From Trichococcus sp. K1Tr (lineage in GTDB: Bacteria; Bacillota; Bacilli; Lactobacillales; Aerococcaceae), in the NCBI RefSeq assembly GCF_028309625.1, contig NZ_JAQMHR010000001.1, forward strand, positions 62,001-126,000: a DNA stretch of 64,000 bases. Reading direction: 5' to 3'. The translations under genes were made by a program, and so were the position numbers. Below are positions 62,416 through 64,000 of this stretch, one piece after another. How positions within the stretch are numbered: the first letter of the stretch is position 1; every line of letters begins with the position of its first letter. The notes beneath the pieces were generated by a model. The model did no database searches, had not been told where the DNA came from, and was given only the letters and a program-made list of their open reading frames with translations.

Positions 62416-64000
62416 GTGAAATGGAGTATGCCGGACAAGTTGATACAAGAGGGACGCGAATATGTGAATGAGGATCGCGTACTATCCGTGCAACCGGATT
62501 TTCACAGCCAGGTTTGGCATTGTGAGGTGCTCGGCAGTAAAATGTATCATGTCACCTTAGACGGGACAGCCAAGGAACAGGATGTATGTCAGTGCAAGTA
62601 CTGGAAAAATCATCAGTATTGCAAGCATACGATCGCTGTTGAATTGTATCTGAAGGAGAAATGCGGCACCCGTATTCTGACGGAAAGCAGCGCTGAACAG
62701 TTTCAGGTCGATGCGGAAACTGCCGGTCAAGAATTTGTGAACGACTTGACGCAGATTTTCTTCCAAGAAAACAAAGGCGCCCAGGGCCTGAACACCCAAG
62801 CAGATTTTATAGTGCAGTATACGCTGCAGGTTCTGCGCATGAAACCAAATAATCTGATGCAAAACACAGGTGAGCATGTATTGGCTCTATCCTTGCGTGC
62901 AGGGGTCGATAAACCCTACATGGTCACCAATATCGAACAATTTACGGAACAATTCATCAAACAAGAAAAATGGGAATACCGTCTCGGCGATGGGATCGAT
63001 TTCCGGACAGTGAAGATACAGGAAATGGACCAGCCCATCATCTACCGGTTGCATAAGTTGCTTGAGGAGCAACCCGCTGCCTTGAATAAGCAATTGCTGA
63101 ATGTTACGGCCAGAAAATTGGATTCCTATCTGATCCTTCCGCCGAGTGCAGCGCACTCCATCTTGGAGGATTTGATCCAAACCGGCCGGGTCGAATGGAT
63201 CGCCGGCGAGCAAACGTATCCGGATGTACAGATCAGTCCCGAAAAACCGGGCTATCAATTCCTTTTGGGAAAGAAAGGCAAGGGAATAGAACTTCGCATC
63301 CAGTGTGACAATATCATCCAGCTGTTGGATTATGACTGGCTGATCGAGGGCAACAAAGTTCACCCACTCAGTGTGCAGCAACATAAACTGTTGGGGTACC
63401 TCTCGTTCTTTGAAAAACGTTTTGACGACTCAAATGTGATCGGAATCGAAGAACCTGATGTATCGGATTTGCTGACTTATGTCATCCCGTTGCTGAAACA
63501 AATCGGAACGGTGCACTTCAGTGAAGAACTGGAGCGCAACATCATCGATGAGCCGTTGACTGTATCCATCCAATTCCGTGGTCCGGCGAAGCGCATAAAA
63601 GGGGAAATTTTCTTCAAATACGGGGAAACGGTCTTCCGACAGAACCGCGCCTCGAAAACAGAGTCCCAATTTCTGATCAGGGACACAATAGGGGAAGAGC
63701 GGATCCTGCAGGTATTGGAAAATCTGGAATTCAACATAATCGAAAACCAAGTATCCTTTCTGGCTTCGAAGGATGTGGATCTATTCAGCTTTCTTTACAG
63801 GAAAATACCTGTTTTGCGCCGTTATGCGGAGGTCGAATTAAGTCCTGACCTGCAGAATCTGATAGTGGAAAATACTGAAGTGTCAACTTCGGTCCAACGC
63901 AGAACAAGGGATTCCTTTTTGGATATCCGTTTTGATGTCGGTGGCATTTCGGAAAATGAAATAGACAGATTGTTGAACAGCCTCAAAAAAAATGACGCCT
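62416..64000 (+). CDS. SWIM zinc-finger SNF2-type helicase, 5' part (runs off the window)
   Basis: The frame is open from GTG at 62416 to the window end (528 codons). The SWIM zinc finger is clear: Cys58, Cys60, Cys69 and His71 in VCQCKYWKNHQYCKH. What follows matches in style the SNF2-associated region found before the helicase core in Firmicute SNF2 proteins. The helicase motifs would lie beyond the window, so the name is by architecture. Ribosome site GAGGAAG. Alternative start ATG at 62428. Confidence 0.82.
   Translation, partial: MKWSMPDKLIQEGREYVNEDRVLSVQPDFHSQVWHCEVLGSKMYHVTLDGTAKEQDVCQCKYWKNHQYCKHTIAVELYLKEKCGTRILTESSAEQFQVDAETAGQEFVNDLTQIFFQENKGAQGLNTQADFIVQYTLQVLRMKPNNLMQNTGEHVLALSLRAGVDKPYMVTNIEQFTEQFIKQEKWEYRLGDGIDFRTVKIQEMDQPIIYRLHKLLEEQPAALNKQLLNVTARKLDSYLILPPSAAHSILEDLIQTGRVEWIAGEQTYPDVQISPEKPGYQFLLGKKGKGIELRIQCDNIIQLLDYDWLIEGNKVHPLSVQQHKLLGYLSFFEKRFDDSNVIGIEEPDVSDLLTYVIPLLKQIGTVHFSEELERNIIDEPLTVSIQFRGPAKRIKGEIFFKYGETVFRQNRASKTESQFLIRDTIGEERILQVLENLEFNIIENQVSFLASKDVDLFSFLYRKIPVLRRYAEVELSPDLQNLIVENTEVSTSVQRRTRDSFLDIRFDVGGISENEIDRLLNSLKKNDA

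Noticed and set aside
1-64000. CRISPR array, toxin-antitoxin pair, restriction or other defence system
   Set aside because: I looked for regularly spaced repeats, small overlapping gene pairs and nuclease or methyltransferase islands and saw none; the methyltransferases present are rRNA or protein modifiers.

Overview
The window reads as a stretch of chromosome from a low- to mid-GC Firmicute of the order Lactobacillales. The evidence is the complete fabT-to-accA fatty-acid operon in its lactic-acid-bacterial order, T-box leaders in front of hisS and glyQ, a type B RNase P RNA, GpsB, DUF3013, DUF2187 and YneF proteins, and strong GGAGG ribosome sites. The base composition looks too GC-rich for Enterococcus or Carnobacterium and fits a Trichococcus-like member of Carnobacteriaceae. 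That placement is inference from gene content and was not tested by a search.

Layout. 1-4.9 kb: 3' end of recN, then a glycerophosphodiester phosphodiesterase, miaA, hflX and a YnbB-type PLP enzyme, all on +. 4.9-6.5 kb: two nearly identical tRNA-Arg(UCU) genes, each with its own promoter and terminator, and two small uncharacterised genes. 6.6-16.4 kb: the type II fatty-acid synthesis operon fabT-fabH-acpP-fabK-fabD-fabG-fabF-accB-fabZ-accC-accD-accA, behind a promoter carrying three tandem FabT-like palindromes. 16.5-18.4 kb: a TPR protein, a cold-shock protein and an RNase HI-like protein. 18.4-23.5 kb: an accessory redox block with two aldo/keto reductases, a short-chain dehydrogenase and a truncated NAD(P)-binding gene. 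Its three transcription units share a MerR-type promoter (19-bp spacer with an 8-2-8 palindrome), and a TnpB-only IS200/IS605-type element sits in the truncated gene.

23.5-33.5 kb: an rRNA methyltransferase, rnpB, gpsB and a hypothetical gene on -, then DUF3013, prmA, rsmE and deoC, then the bifunctional (p)ppGpp enzyme and dtd, then a secreted SH3-amidase on -. 33.7-37.3 kb: T-box, hisS, aspS. 37.3-41.7 kb: nfo, lemA, a TPM-domain protein, a PPDK regulatory protein (-), a Fur-family regulator, rpsU. 41.7-48.8 kb: phoH, ybeY, dgkA, era, recO, then T-box, glyQ, glyS. 49-53.8 kb: obg with a structured leader, an OatA-like acyltransferase, rnz and a LapA-like protein. 53.8-64 kb: recJ, apt, lexA (-), yneF, a heterodimeric ABC exporter pair, plsC (-) and the 5' part of a SWIM/SNF2 protein that runs off the window.

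Most of the window is housekeeping: lipid precursor supply, translation (aminoacyl-tRNA synthetases, tRNA and rRNA modification, ribosome GTPases) and DNA repair. The parts that reward a second look are the MerR-promoter redox regulon with its broken fourth gene and TnpB element, the triple FabT operator, the structured obg leader, and a perfect 7-1-7 palindrome in front of the Fur-family gene. I found no CRISPR array, prophage or defence island. I cannot claim a new system; the redox and TnpB block is the best candidate for something locally unusual.
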